DNA of 64,000 nt from Guptibacillus hwajinpoensis (GCA_016841765.1 JAENYN010000014.1:26484-90483), one strand, 5' to 3'; shown: positions 1 to 8,667, counted from the stretch's first letter. Notes: generated by a model from the letters alone, not told the origin. Numbers and translations are program-made.

Positions 1-621
1 AAGACAACAGTCCTGCCGATTGGAGGAGAACATATCACAAAAGATATATCAATCGGCCTCAGGACATCGACAGAAGAGGCAGAAAAAATTAAAATGAAAC
101 ATGGACATGCTTTTTACGAAACAGCTTCCAAAGAGGAACAGTTTGAAGTATCAATCATTGGAAGCGACCGTAAACAGCAGTTCAACCAGATCGATATCTC
201 ACATATTATTGAAGCCAGATTGGAAGAGATACTTGCCCTTGTCCTGCAGGAAATCCAACGCATGGGCTACAAAGAACTGCCTGGCGGGTATGTTCTGACA
301 GGCGGGACTGCCGCATTGAGCGGTGTTCTGGACCTCGCCCAGGATGTCTTAAGGCACAATGTAAGGATTGCCATTCCTGATTATATTGGTGTGCGGGAGC
401 CTCAATATACTACAGGGGTGGGGCTGATTCAGTTTGCTTCCAAAAATGCAAAAATTCAGGGAAGAGAGGTAGCGGCATCGATTTCGACTGATGAAGTCGA
501 ACGGAGCCCGCAAAACCAGGCACCTTCCAAAAAACAGCCGAAAAAGCAGCAAGACAAAAAAGAGAAAGAACCGGGACTTTCCAAAAAGGTGAAGGATTGG
601 TTTGGATACTTCTTTGAATAA
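1..621 (+). CDS. ftsA: Cell division protein FtsA, C-terminal part (5' end outside window)
   Basis: FtsA is the actin-like protein that tethers FtsZ filaments to the membrane and recruits later division proteins. The reading frame is open from base 1 and runs to a TAA at 619-621, so the start lies upstream of the window. About 206 residues are visible. They include the glycine-rich nucleotide-fold segment GGYVLTGGTAALSG (around bases 277-318), a charged low-complexity linker rich in Lys, Gln and Pro (bases 500-575), and a terminal basic amphipathic segment ending KKVKDWFGYFFE, which is the membrane-targeting helix of the family. ftsZ follows after 28 nt, the usual ftsAZ arrangement. Confidence 0.95.
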   Translation, partial: KTTVLPIGGEHITKDISIGLRTSTEEAEKIKMKHGHAFYETASKEEQFEVSIIGSDRKQQFNQIDISHIIEARLEEILALVLQEIQRMGYKELPGGYVLTGGTAALSGVLDLAQDVLRHNVRIAIPDYIGVREPQYTTGVGLIQFASKNAKIQGREVAASISTDEVERSPQNQAPSKKQPKKQQDKKEKEPGLSKKVKDWFGYFFE

Positions 622-649
622 TTTCCCAAAATGATTAGGAGGACCAGGC

Positions 650-1783
650 ATGTTGGAGTTTGATACAAATGTGGACCAATTAGCAACGATTAAAGTGATA
701 GGTGTTGGCGGCGGGGGAAGCAATGCCGTTAACCGCATGATTGAGCATGGGGTTCAGGGAGTCGATTTCATTGCAGTCAATACGGACGCACAGGCCCTGA
801 ATCTTTCTAAAGCAGAAGCGAAAATGCAAATCGGCACAAAATTGACACGCGGCCTCGGTGCAGGTGCGAACCCTGAAGTAGGCAAGAAAGCCGCCGAAGA
901 GAGCCGTGAGCAGATTGAAGAAGCGTTAAAAGGTGCAGATATGGTTTTTGTAACCGCTGGTATGGGTGGCGGTACCGGAACAGGTGCTGCTCCTGTCATT
1001 GCCTCGGTTGCCAAAGAGCTTGGCGCCCTTACAGTCGGAGTTGTAACCCGTCCATTCACGTTTGAAGGACGCAAGCGCGCTAATCAGGCAGCTGGCGGGA
1101 TCAGTTCCATGAAAGAGAATGTCGATACGCTGATCGTCATTCCAAATGACCGCCTGCTTGAAATTGTCGATAAAAACACGCCGATGCTGGAAGCATTCCG
1201 GGAAGCGGATAATGTACTCCGCCAGGGTGTGCAAGGCATCTCCGACTTGATCGCGGTTCCAGGCCTAATTAACCTGGACTTTGCCGATGTGAAGACAATC
1301 ATGTCCGATAAAGGGTCTGCACTAATGGGCATCGGTATTGCAACAGGTGAAAACCGGGCAGCTGAAGCCGCCAAAAAGGCGATTTCCAGCCCGCTTCTTG
1401 AAACCTCGATTGATGGGGCCCAGGGTGTACTCATGAATATCACCGGCGGCACAAACTTGAGCCTGTATGAAGTCCAGGAAGCGGCAGATATCGTCGCATC
1501 TGCTTCAGACCAGGAAGTCAATATGATTTTCGGTTCGGTAATCAACGAGAATCTGAAAGATGAAATAGTTGTCACCGTCATTGCCACCGGTTTCGATGAC
1601 AGCGACCTTAACCAGCCGAAGCCGCAGCAGCGCCCATCAATGGGTGCCCAGAAGCCTTCCGGCTATTCTGCCCCGAAAAGGGAAGAACAAAAGCAGGACA
1701 ATCACAACCGCCAGCAATCCCAGTCAAATGATGAGACGCTGGACATTCCGACATTCTTGCGAAACCGCAATCGCAACCGCTGA
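650..1783 (+). CDS. ftsZ: Cell division GTPase FtsZ
   Basis: Tubulin-like GTPase that polymerises into the cytokinetic Z-ring. The 377-residue length is normal for Bacillales. Visible are the N-terminal nucleotide loop [13 protein letters not shown], the tubulin signature GGGTGTG at about residues 106-112, the T7-loop region NLDFADV that completes the GTPase site of the neighbouring subunit, and, after a Gln/Pro-rich linker (about 320-360), the conserved C-terminal peptide [13 protein letters not shown] that binds FtsA and SepF. The ATG is preceded by an AGGAGG site. A strong terminator lies just downstream, closing the ftsAZ unit before the sporulation genes. Confidence 0.99.
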   Translation: MLEFDTNVDQLATIKVIGVGGGGSNAVNRMIEHGVQGVDFIAVNTDAQALNLSKAEAKMQIGTKLTRGLGAGANPEVGKKAAEESREQIEEALKGADMVFVTAGMGGGTGTGAAPVIASVAKELGALTVGVVTRPFTFEGRKRANQAAGGISSMKENVDTLIVIPNDRLLEIVDKNTPMLEAFREADNVLRQGVQGISDLIAVPGLINLDFADVKTIMSDKGSALMGIGIATGENRAAEAAKKAISSPLLETSIDGAQGVLMNITGGTNLSLYEVQEAADIVASASDQEVNMIFGSVINENLKDEIVVTVIATGFDDSDLNQPKPQQRPSMGAQKPSGYSAPKREEQKQDNHNRQQSQSNDETLDIPTFLRNRNRNR

Positions 1784-1791
1784 TTGCATAT

Positions 1792-1835
1792 AAAAAGGCA
1801 TGTGCCCATTCTATTTTGGGCCATGCCTTTTTTTT
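1792..1835 (+). terminator. Rho-independent terminator after ftsZ
   Basis: Inverted repeat AAAAAGGCATG ... CATGCC followed by eight T, with an additional inner GCCC/GGGC pairing. It starts nine bases after the ftsZ stop codon and separates ftsZ from the repeat array and spoIIGA. Confidence 0.9.
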
Positions 1836-1857
1836 GTGTATATGAAAGAAAAAAATG

Positions 1858-2315
1858 CCAGCAGGGAAGCCCGCCTTCCTGCAGGTGCCCCCGCTTATGC
1901 GTGCGCCGCTAAACAAGCACCTTCCGCATTTCGATTGTCCAGCTGCAGGCCCTAGCAGCTATCGTCATAAGCATTGCCGCCCCATGAAGGGAAAGCCCGC
2001 CCTTCATGGTGCGGCCCTGCTTATGCGTAAGCCGCTGTCCAAGGACCCTCCGCATTTCGATTGCCCAGCTCCAGGTGCCAGCGGCTATCGTCATAAGCAG
2101 TGACCTCCTCCGGAAAGAAAGATCGCTTTCCTGAGGATGCCCCCGATTATGCGTACGCCGCTAAATAGGGCACCTTCCGCATTTCGATTGTCCAGCTCCG
2201 GGCGCCAGCGGCTATCGCCATAAGCATTGCCGCCCCATGAAGGGAAAGCCCGCCCTTCCTGGTTCGGCCTTGCTTATGCGTACGCCGCTAACCAGGCGCC
2301 CTCCGCATTTCGATA
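1858..2315. repeat. Tandem array of about 126-bp units, each with two hairpins
   Basis: This fills most of the 649-base gap between ftsZ and spoIIGA. Units begin with GCTTATGCGT-like sequence at 1893, 2019, 2145 and 2272, a period of 126-127 bases; the last unit stops right after CCGCATTTCGAT. Each complete unit has a large imperfect palindrome (GCTTATGCG..GCCGCT..GGCGCC against the reverse of GGCGCCAGCGGCTATCG..CATAAGC) and a second smaller hairpin between units. The small hairpins (about 1859-1884, 1978-2013, 2102-2136, 2229-2267) differ in sequence but mostly keep pairing. Short open frames inside (for example 1855-2103) follow the repeat and have no ribosome site, so I do not call a gene. 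A lone half unit occurs at 29008-29050. Confidence 0.9.
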
Positions 2316-2352
2316 AAGAAAGTGGAAATCTTTCAAAATTACCAGTCGCTTC

Positions 2353-2397
2353 CTCGGCATAAACTGACAGACTTCCAAAGACAGACTATTATATACT
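2353..2397 (+). promoter_or_regulatory. Spo0A-type spoIIG promoter with 22-bp spacer
   Basis: CTGACA at 2364-2369 and TATACT at 2392-2397 are separated by 22 bases, the unusual spacing known for the Spo0A-activated, sigma-A-dependent spoIIG promoter of B. subtilis. CTCGGCA at 2353-2359 matches the reverse-oriented 0A box (TTCGNCA) at six of seven positions and lies next to the -35 element, where Spo0A is expected. The assignment to Spo0A rests on this likeness and on the downstream spoIIGA-sigE pair. Confidence 0.75.
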
Positions 2398-2432
2398 AGG
2401 TTACAAACTTACAAACAAAGGGGTTTGTATGA

Positions 2433-3356
2433 GTGGCCATTTATCTGGATGCTGTGTGGCTTTTGAATTTTTGTATTGATGCGTTGATTTTGCAGCTTAC
2501 AGCAATCATTTTGAAGAAAAAGACATCCAGAGTACGGCTGATTGGCGCCGCTTTCCTTGGCTCTTCGTTTGTTCTGCTTTATTTCACACCAGTTTCGGCG
2601 GCTGCTACCGGTCCGGTTGCAAAACTTATTTTATCTGCAGTCATTATTTTAACGGCTTTTGGATTCACGAAGGTACGGACTTTTTTTCAGCAGTTATTTA
2701 TGTTCTACTTTGTCACGTTCGTTTTAGGCGGGGGCATGGTGGCCACACACTTTTTCTTACAGGAGAAGATCACCGGATTTGATAGTGTGCTGGCGACATA
2801 TTCCACCGGCTATGGAAGTCCGGTCGGCTGGGCATTTGTGCTCGTTTCTTTTCCGGTGATATGGTTTTTTTCGAAGAAACGGATGGAAGATGCGGAAGCA
2901 CGGACCATTCATGCCGATCAACTGATTCACGTGGAGATTGTCATTGATGGGCTTACTGTAAAAACGGTTGGTCTCATTGATACCGGGAACCAGCTATTCG
3001 ACCCGATCAGCCGTTTGCCGGTATTGATCCTCGATTTTTACAGGACACTCGACCAGTGGCCGCAGGAGACTTCTGATCAGTTGAAGAAGTGGATTGATTT
3101 TGCTGTTGATGAAGAAAACGGTGATCCGCATCGGTGGGAGGATCGGCTCCGTATCATTCCGTATCGGGCAGTTGGACAAGAACAGCAATTTTTAACTGCA
3201 CTGAAGCCGGATTTAATCAGGCTTTTTTATCAAGAAGAAGTGATAGAAACCGGGAAAGCTTTAATCGGTTTGAGTGCAACCCAACTATCAAGTGAGAATG
3301 AGTATGGATGTATTGTTCATCCGAAACTGCTTTTGACCGCGGCCAGGACCGCCTGA
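2433..3356 (+). CDS. spoIIGA: Sigma-E processing aspartic protease SpoIIGA
   Basis: Membrane-embedded protease that removes the pro-sequence of sigma-E in the mother cell once the forespore signals through SpoIIR. The protein has 307 residues. The N-terminal half is very hydrophobic, with about five membrane segments between residues 5 and 150. The C-terminal cytoplasmic half carries the aspartic-protease-type motif GLIDTGNQLFDP (about residues 180-191), with the predicted catalytic Asp in DTGN. I use the GTG at 2433 because the protein then begins VAIYLDAVWLLNF, as in the family, and AAAGGGG lies at a suitable distance upstream. sigE follows after 27 nt, so enzyme and substrate are co-transcribed. 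Confidence 0.95.
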   Translation: MAIYLDAVWLLNFCIDALILQLTAIILKKKTSRVRLIGAAFLGSSFVLLYFTPVSAAATGPVAKLILSAVIILTAFGFTKVRTFFQQLFMFYFVTFVLGGGMVATHFFLQEKITGFDSVLATYSTGYGSPVGWAFVLVSFPVIWFFSKKRMEDAEARTIHADQLIHVEIVIDGLTVKTVGLIDTGNQLFDPISRLPVLILDFYRTLDQWPQETSDQLKKWIDFAVDEENGDPHRWEDRLRIIPYRAVGQEQQFLTALKPDLIRLFYQEEVIETGKALIGLSATQLSSENEYGCIVHPKLLLTAARTA

Positions 3357-3383
3357 GCCGAATAACAACATGGGGGGAAGGGA

Positions 3384-4103
3384 ATGGCAAAATGGAAAAT
3401 ACGTCTGACACTTTGGTGGTATAAGCTTTTAATCAAACTCGGCATCAAAACGGATGAAATTTTTTATATAGGGGGAAGCGAGGCACTGCCGCCGCCTCTT
3501 TCAAAAGAAGAGGAAGCCCATCTGCTGAAAAAGCTTCCTTCCGGGGATAAAGCGACCCGTTCTATTTTGATCGAGCGGAACCTGCGCCTGGTCGTCTACA
3601 TTGCCAGGAAGTTTGAAAATACAGGCATTAATATCGAGGACTTGATCAGCATCGGGACAATCGGGCTTATAAAGGCAGTCAATACTTTCAATCCCGAAAA
3701 AAAGATCAAGCTCGCTACATATGCCTCAAGGTGTATCGAAAATGAAATTCTCATGTATTTGCGTCGGAATAATAAAATCAGGTCCGAAATTTCATTCGAT
3801 GAACCGCTGAACATTGATTGGGACGGCAATGAACTTCTCCTATCCGATATTCTGGGCACTGAAGAAGATATCATCACGAAAGACATTGAAGCAAGTGTCG
3901 ATAAAAAACTGCTTGTCAAAGCCCTCGAACGCTTGAATGACAGAGAAAAACAGATCATGGAACTGAGATTCGGACTTGCCGGCGGCGAGGAAAAGACGCA
4001 AAAGGATGTAGCTGACATGCTCGGCATTTCCCAGTCCTATATCTCGCGGCTTGAAAAACGGATCATAAAACGCCTACGAAAAGAATTTAATAAAATGGTC
4101 TAA
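3384..4103 (+). CDS. sigE: Sporulation sigma factor sigma-E (pro-form)
   Basis: Mother-cell sigma factor of the sigma-70 group. Length 239 residues, the same as in B. subtilis. The N-terminus has the membrane-associating pro-sequence (about 27-29 residues, [20 protein letters not shown]), followed by [12 protein letters not shown], the region where SpoIIGA cleaves. Region 2 is visible as [31 protein letters not shown], and region 4.2 as the helix-turn-helix [21 protein letters not shown]. The start is an ATG with a purine-rich GGGGGGAAGGGA site. It shares the Spo0A-type promoter ahead of spoIIGA. Confidence 0.97.
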   Translation: MAKWKIRLTLWWYKLLIKLGIKTDEIFYIGGSEALPPPLSKEEEAHLLKKLPSGDKATRSILIERNLRLVVYIARKFENTGINIEDLISIGTIGLIKAVNTFNPEKKIKLATYASRCIENEILMYLRRNNKIRSEISFDEPLNIDWDGNELLLSDILGTEEDIITKDIEASVDKKLLVKALERLNDREKQIMELRFGLAGGEEKTQKDVADMLGISQSYISRLEKRIIKRLRKEFNKMV

Positions 4104-4159
4104 TGCATCCGCCTCAAGGGTTCATCCTGTTTTTGGGAACGGATTTGGTTTTGGCCGGT

Positions 4160-4187
4160 GCATAAATTTCCCTCCCGAGGAGATACT
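4160..4187 (+). promoter_or_regulatory. Candidate sigma-F/sigma-G promoter of sigG
   Basis: GCATA at 4160-4164 resembles the sigma-F/G -35 element (GHATR), and GGAGATACT at 4179-4187 fits the sigma-F -10 pattern GGnnAnAnT. The spacing is 14 bases, slightly short. Forespore control by sigma-F is established for B. subtilis sigG; this particular site is my reading and is not certain. Confidence 0.4.
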
Positions 4188-4225
4188 TACTTTTGAAACA
4201 GCATCTCCTGATGGGAGGGAAAGAT

Positions 4226-5005
4226 TTGACGCGACATAAAGTAGAAATTTGTGGAGTAGATACTTCGAAACTCCCGGTACTTACCAATCAAGAAATGCGA
4301 AAGCTCTTCAAAGAAATGCAAAGCGGTGATGACAGCGCCCGTGAAAAGCTGGTCAACGGGAATCTCCGCCTTGTACTGAGTGTCATTAAACGTTTCAATA
4401 ATCGCGGCGAATATGTTGATGATTTGTTTCAGGTCGGCTGTATCGGCTTGATGAAGTCAATTGATAATTTCGATCTCGGTCAAAATGTGAAATTTTCCAC
4501 GTATGCTGTACCGATGATTATTGGCGAAATCCGCCGGTATTTACGCGATAATAACCCTATTAGGGTGTCGAGGTCTTTGCGGGACATCGCTTACAAAGCA
4601 TTGCAGGCCCGGGAAAAGCTGATAGGGGAAACACAGAAGGAGCCGACAGCAGAGGAAATTTCAAAAGTGCTTGACGTTCCGCATGAGGAAATCATTTTTG
4701 CCCTGGACGCTATCCAGGACCCGGTATCTTTGTTTGAACCGATTTATAACGACGGCGGAGATCCGATTTACGTAATGGACCAGCTAAGTGATGAAAAAAG
4801 CAGTGATATTAAATGGCTTGAGGAACTGGCTTTGAAAGAAGGGATGCGGCGCCTGAATGACCGGGAAAAAATGATCATAAAAAAGCGTTTTTTCCAGGGG
4901 AAGACGCAGATGGAAGTCGCCGATGAAATCGGGATTTCCCAGGCGCAAGTATCAAGGCTTGAGAAAGCAGCAATCAAACAAATGAATAAAAATATCCAGC
5001 ATTGA
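4226..5005 (+). CDS. sigG: Late forespore sigma factor sigma-G
   Basis: Sigma factor for late forespore transcription (small acid-soluble proteins, germination proteins). I place the start at the TTG at 4226, not the TTG at 4193. GGGAGGG at 4213-4219 is then at the right distance, and the product begins TRHKVEICGVDTSKLPVL after the initiator, as in B. subtilis SigG. This gives 259 residues, next to 260 in the reference. Region 2 (NLRLVLSVIKRFNNRGEYVDDLFQVG), region 3 and the region 4 helix-turn-helix (MEVADEIGISQAQVSRLEKA) are complete. The gene stands alone between a candidate forespore promoter and a terminator. Confidence 0.96.
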   Translation: MTRHKVEICGVDTSKLPVLTNQEMRKLFKEMQSGDDSAREKLVNGNLRLVLSVIKRFNNRGEYVDDLFQVGCIGLMKSIDNFDLGQNVKFSTYAVPMIIGEIRRYLRDNNPIRVSRSLRDIAYKALQAREKLIGETQKEPTAEEISKVLDVPHEEIIFALDAIQDPVSLFEPIYNDGGDPIYVMDQLSDEKSSDIKWLEELALKEGMRRLNDREKMIIKKRFFQGKTQMEVADEIGISQAQVSRLEKAAIKQMNKNIQH

Positions 5006-5010
5006 AAACG

Positions 5011-5039
5011 AAAACCGTTCTGTAAAGAGCGGTTTTTTC
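5011..5039 (+). terminator. Terminator after sigG
   Basis: AAAACCGTTCT and AGAGCGGTTTTTT pair around a GTAA loop, ending in a run of six T, five bases after the sigG stop codon. Confidence 0.85.
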
Positions 5040-5189
5040 TATGCCGTAAGGCAGGATGGATTTCAGCAATTAAGATGATCCGTTTGAATAACAGTGTGAT
5101 GTTTACGAAAAAAATGAACCGGCCGCCACTTATTTTTTCATGAAAATCACGGGGCGGTTCATATATTGAAGGTAAAGGAGGAATCGGCG

Positions 5190-5447
5190 ATGATCAAAAT
5201 TTCGGATTTCCGAATAAAAGATGTTATAAATGTCTCTGATGGGAAAAGGCTTGGGGCAATTTCCGATATCGAATTGAATGCATCCACGGGAAAAATAGAT
5301 GCAATCATACTGCCGGCAGGCGGAAGGAAAATGGGGTTGTTCGCAAAAGACAGTGAAATTGTCATTCCATGGCATAATATCGTGAAAATAGGCAATGATG
5401 TCATCCTTGTCAGGCATTATTCCGAACAGGGAATATCTGACGAATAA
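5190..5447 (+). CDS. ylmC: YlmC/YmxH family PRC-barrel sporulation protein
   Basis: Small 85-residue protein of the YlmC/YmxH family. These are PRC-barrel-like proteins found next to sigG in spore formers; the molecular role is not established. The ATG at 5190 is chosen because AAAGGAGG at 5174-5181 is eight bases upstream; the longer frame from 5166 would place that site inside the gene. The sequence shows the beta-rich PRC pattern (DVINVSDGKRLGAISDIELN, then KIDAIILP, then VIPWHNIVKIGNDVILV). ylmA, which lies here in B. subtilis, is absent: the 184 bases before the gene hold only the sigG terminator and a weak dyad. Confidence 0.85.
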   Translation: MIKISDFRIKDVINVSDGKRLGAISDIELNASTGKIDAIILPAGGRKMGLFAKDSEIVIPWHNIVKIGNDVILVRHYSEQGISDE

Positions 5448-5532
5448 GTATGAGATCAACTGAACGTAAATGACTGTGATATGATACAATAGAAACAACC
5501 TGACTGACAGGTTTCGACTGAGGAGGATGACA

Positions 5533-6369
5533 TTGACAAAAGCGGATATTTTTCAAGAAACGGCGACCCCGGAGTTGCTGATGATCGAATCCTGGACCAG
5601 CCGGAATCCGCGCCTAGTTGCAGGTATTACGACACGAAATGGCGGTGCCAGCAGCCCGCCTTTTTTGTCCCTGAATATGGGGCTGCACGTAAATGATGAT
5701 CCCGGCCTTGTCCTTCAAAATAGGGAAAGGCTGGCTGATGTCACGGGTATGCCTTTATCCAGCTGGGTGTCCGGAGAACAGGTGCACGGGGTAAACGTTG
5801 CGAAAGTGGGCCGTTCCGACAGGGGCAGTGGTGCTGAAAATCAGGCAACAGCCATTCCCGGATCGGACGGTTTATATACAATGGAAACCGATGTGCTTTT
5901 GACGGCTTTTTATGCTGACTGTGTTCCGCTGTTTTTCTATGCGCCCGATCACAACTTTTTGGGGCTTGCCCATGCCGGCTGGAGGGGAACAGTCTCTGAT
6001 ATGGCCGGGAAAATGGTCGAAGCCTATGCAGATAAAGAGGGGCTGCCGCCTGAAGACATGTATGCAGCGATAGGCCCTGCAATCGGGTCATGCTGTTACG
6101 AAGTGGATCAAGCTGTCATAGATGCGGTAAATAGCATCGCACCTGACTGTCCAGAGGCTGTTTATAAGAATTCCGGAAGGGACGGCCACTTTATGCTTGA
6201 TTTGAAAGAGCTGAATCGCTATCTTTTAATTCAGGCAGGTATCGCTGAAAATAACATCACAGTCACCGATTATTGCACCTCATGTTCGGACAATTTGTTT
6301 TTTTCACACCGGCGGGACAAAGGGAAGACTGGCAGGATGCTAAGTTTCATCGGTATGAAAGAGGAGTGA
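5533..6369 (+). CDS. ylmD: YlmD, multicopper-oxidase-fold (YfiH/CNF1-like) purine nucleoside phosphorylase family
   Basis: Member of the YfiH/LACC1 family, cytoplasmic enzymes shown in several organisms to act on purine nucleosides; the role next to cell-division genes is unknown. The protein has 278 residues. Family marks are the zinc-ligand regions HAGWRGTVSDM (His and following residues) and GPAIGSCCYEV, plus the C-terminal FFSHRRDKGKTGRMLSFIGM. The TTG at 5533 is six bases after AGGAGG (5521-5526), whereas the ATG at 5527 touches that site directly, so I prefer TTG. A weak sigma-A-like pair (TGAACG, 18 bases, TACAAT) lies just upstream and may be the promoter of the ylmD-ylmH run. Confidence 0.93.
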   Translation: MTKADIFQETATPELLMIESWTSRNPRLVAGITTRNGGASSPPFLSLNMGLHVNDDPGLVLQNRERLADVTGMPLSSWVSGEQVHGVNVAKVGRSDRGSGAENQATAIPGSDGLYTMETDVLLTAFYADCVPLFFYAPDHNFLGLAHAGWRGTVSDMAGKMVEAYADKEGLPPEDMYAAIGPAIGSCCYEVDQAVIDAVNSIAPDCPEAVYKNSGRDGHFMLDLKELNRYLLIQAGIAENNITVTDYCTSCSDNLFFSHRRDKGKTGRMLSFIGMKEE

Positions 6370-6377
6370 CTCAAACA

Positions 6378-7049
6378 TTGTCAGTACAAGAAAAATACTC
6401 TAAAATAAAACAAGATATAGTACAGGCTGCTGCCCGTTCGGGAAGAGACCCGGCTGATATAAAAGTCATTGCCGTCACAAAATATGTAACAGTTCAACGG
6501 GCGAAGGAAGCGCTTGATGCGGGCATCACCGACCTCGGTGAAAATCGTGATGACGGATTCGCGGAAAAGCACCGGGAAATCGGTGATGCGGCTGTCTGGC
6601 ACTTTATCGGGACCCTGCAGTCCCGAAAAGTGAAAAATGTGATCAAGGATGTCGATTTTATCCATTCCGTTGATCGCCTCTCGCTTGCTAGAGAGATAGA
6701 GAAGCGTTCCGATAAACCGGTCAATTGCTTCATCCAGGTAAATGCATCAGGTGAGGAATCCAAACACGGGCTTGCGCCAGATGATGTCATCCCGTTTGTG
6801 GACAAGCTTGAAGCTTATCCAAAGATCAAAATCGTCGGTCTTATGACCATGGCTCCCCATACAGAGGATGAAGAAATCATCAGGCAGACGTTCAGGAAAG
6901 CAAAAAGGCTGCAGGAAGAAATCAAGGAAAAAGGATACCCCCACGCTCCCTGTGATGAACTGTCTATGGGCATGTCCAATGATTACACAATTGCAGTGGA
7001 GGAAGGATCGACATATGTCAGGATCGGCTCTGCCCTGGTTGGAGAATAA
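6378..7049 (+). CDS. ylmE: PLP homeostasis protein YlmE (YggS/PROSC family)
   Basis: Pyridoxal-phosphate-binding protein of the YggS/PROSC family. It has the alanine-racemase fold type III barrel without known enzymatic activity and buffers cellular PLP. Key parts are the PLP-lysine segment IAVTKYVTVQRA (Lys in VTKYV), LGENRDDGF, WHFIGTLQSRKVKNV, and the phosphate-binding end ELSMGMSNDYTIAVEEGSTYVRIGSALVG. I use the TTG at 6378, giving 223 residues and an N-terminus like its relatives; a GTG at 6366 overlapping the ylmD stop is an alternative. The gene sits between ylmD and sepF, as in other Firmicutes. Confidence 0.94.
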   Translation: MSVQEKYSKIKQDIVQAAARSGRDPADIKVIAVTKYVTVQRAKEALDAGITDLGENRDDGFAEKHREIGDAAVWHFIGTLQSRKVKNVIKDVDFIHSVDRLSLAREIEKRSDKPVNCFIQVNASGEESKHGLAPDDVIPFVDKLEAYPKIKIVGLMTMAPHTEDEEIIRQTFRKAKRLQEEIKEKGYPHAPCDELSMGMSNDYTIAVEEGSTYVRIGSALVGE

Positions 7050-7082
7050 ATTAATGGGATTAATCAGCGGAGGTGCACCTTC

Positions 7083-7529
7083 ATGAGTTTTAAAACGAAA
7101 ATCAAGCGTTTTTTTGAACTGGAAGATGACTATGATGAGATAGAAGAGCATGACCGGGAAGAAATCGATACACCTGAGGAATTTCCGGTGTCCCGTAAAC
7201 AGCAGAAACAAAATGTTGTCAGCCTGCAAAGCATCCAAAAAAATTCTACAACTCACATGGTGCTGCATGAACCGCGTACATATGCGGAAGCGCAGGAGAT
7301 TGCCGATCATTTGAAAAACAGGCGGTCTGTCATCATAAACCTGCAGCGTATCGATCGCGGACAGGCTAAAAGGATTGTGGATTTTTTGAGCGGGACGGTA
7401 TATGCCCTTGGAGGCGATATCCAAAAGCTTGGGGACCAGGCCTTCCTTTGCACACCGGACAATGTTGATATTAGCGGAACAATCACTGAAATGGCAGCAG
7501 AACAAGAGATGAATGATAACAGGTGGTGA
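7083..7529 (+). CDS. sepF: Cell division protein SepF
   Basis: FtsZ-bundling, membrane-anchoring division protein. Length 148 residues. The N-terminal amphipathic membrane helix is [16 protein letters not shown], followed by an acidic linker ([13 protein letters not shown]). The C-terminal globular domain starts near residue 58 ([21 protein letters not shown]) and has the conserved [22 protein letters not shown] and a late [16 protein letters not shown] segment. GGAGGTG lies seven bases before the ATG. It forms an operon with ylmE and ylmG, near ftsZ and divIVA. Confidence 0.96.
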   Translation: MSFKTKIKRFFELEDDYDEIEEHDREEIDTPEEFPVSRKQQKQNVVSLQSIQKNSTTHMVLHEPRTYAEAQEIADHLKNRRSVIINLQRIDRGQAKRIVDFLSGTVYALGGDIQKLGDQAFLCTPDNVDISGTITEMAAEQEMNDNRW

Positions 7530-7537
7530 CTTAGTTA

Positions 7538-7801
7538 ATGGGTTTTATATTCCAAATTATCATGACAGCAATCAATATCTACACATACGTAATAATCGGA
7601 TACATTTTGATGTCCTGGTTCCCGAATGCGCGCGAGTCAAGCATCGGGCAACTCCTCGGACGTCTTGCCGAACCGTATCTTGAACCGTTCAGAAGAATTA
7701 TCCCGCCGCTTGGCATGATCGACATCTCGCCGATCGTTGCCATCATCGCATTGAATTTTGCCCAATATGGTGTTGCGGCCCTGTTCAAAATGATTTCTTA
7801 A
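7538..7801 (+). CDS. ylmG: YggT family membrane protein YlmG
   Basis: Small integral membrane protein of 87 residues with two hydrophobic segments (about residues 1-24 and 63-82) joined by a loop. The loop carries the family motif SWFPNARESSIGQLLGRLAEPYLEPFRRIIPPLGMIDISP. YggT proteins are linked to chloroplast and bacterial division in some systems, but no biochemical activity is settled. It starts nine bases after the sepF stop codon with a GGTGGTGA site and is followed after two bases by ylmH. Confidence 0.92.
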   Translation: MGFIFQIIMTAINIYTYVIIGYILMSWFPNARESSIGQLLGRLAEPYLEPFRRIIPPLGMIDISPIVAIIALNFAQYGVAALFKMIS

Positions 7802-7803
7802 AA

Positions 7804-8577
7804 ATGGGCATACATGAACACTTCCGGCCTGAGGAACACGCGTTTATCGACCAGGCTGTCGAATGGAAAGAACAAGTGCTGATGCAATATGCCCCGAAGC
7901 TGACCGACTTCCTTACCCCCCGTGAGCAGGAAATCATCAGGTCGCTTACAACCAGGGATGATGAGGTGAAAATCGGTTTCTGGGGCGGAAATGATGCAGC
8001 AGAAAGGAAAAGGGCACTCTTTTATCCCGATTATTTTTCACCGGGTCCGGAGGATTTCGGCTGCACTGCATACGAAATAAAGTATCCGGCAAAGTTTGTC
8101 GCCATATCACATCGCGATATCCTCGGTGCTTTAATGGGCCTTGGGTTAACCCGCGGAAAATTCGGCGACATCTTAACGGACGGCGACCGTTTTCAGTTGG
8201 TTGCTGCCGAAGAGGTTTCTTCATTTATCGAATTGAACCTCACTTCCATCGGCAAAGCGAAAGTCTCTCTCACTCCGGTTAACGAAAATGATTTAATCGT
8301 TGTAGAAGAAAAGTGGGAGGAATCGGCAGGAACGGTGTCTTCGCTGAGGATCGACACTGTCATTTCGGAAATATACCGGCTCTCAAGATCGAAGGCGGTG
8401 CCGCTTATCAAAAACGGCTATGTGAAGCTGAATTGGAAACAGGTGGATCAACCTGCCGCAGAAGTGGACAGCGGAGATGTCATTTCCGTTCGGGGGTTTG
8501 GCAGAAGTAAGTTGTTCTCGATCGGCGCCAGGACGAAAAAAGATAAATGGAAAATCACATACGGCCGGCAAAAATAA
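7804..8577 (+). CDS. ylmH: YlmH, S4-domain RNA-binding protein
   Basis: RNA-binding protein of 257 residues. The N-terminal two thirds form the YlmH-specific region (FLTPREQEIIRSL, KIGFWGGNDAAERKRALFYPDYF, DILGALMGLGLTRGKFGDI). The C-terminal 70-80 residues form an S4 fold, seen in LRIDTVISEIYRLSRSKAVPLIKNGYVKLNWK. Work in B. subtilis links YlmH to ribosome-associated quality control, in which RqcH (encoded at 27217-28935 here) also acts. It begins two bases after the ylmG stop, without an independent promoter that I can see. Confidence 0.94.
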   Translation: MGIHEHFRPEEHAFIDQAVEWKEQVLMQYAPKLTDFLTPREQEIIRSLTTRDDEVKIGFWGGNDAAERKRALFYPDYFSPGPEDFGCTAYEIKYPAKFVAISHRDILGALMGLGLTRGKFGDILTDGDRFQLVAAEEVSSFIELNLTSIGKAKVSLTPVNENDLIVVEEKWEESAGTVSSLRIDTVISEIYRLSRSKAVPLIKNGYVKLNWKQVDQPAAEVDSGDVISVRGFGRSKLFSIGARTKKDKWKITYGRQK

Positions 8578-8667
8578 TTTAATTCGCGGCTGGAAAAAAG
8601 GAAATTGATAAAGCCTGTCGAATTTCATAAAACAGGAAAGAATTGCAACTATTTGGAGGTGGCGAAT

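Noticed and set aside
1855..2103. Open frames on both strands inside the repeat array
   Set aside because: Their length follows the repeat period, they lack ribosome sites, and the DNA is dominated by palindromes.
5109..5158. Dyad GAACCG / CGGTTC ahead of ylmC as a terminator or regulatory RNA
   Set aside because: Short stem with a long loop and no T-run; support is too weak.
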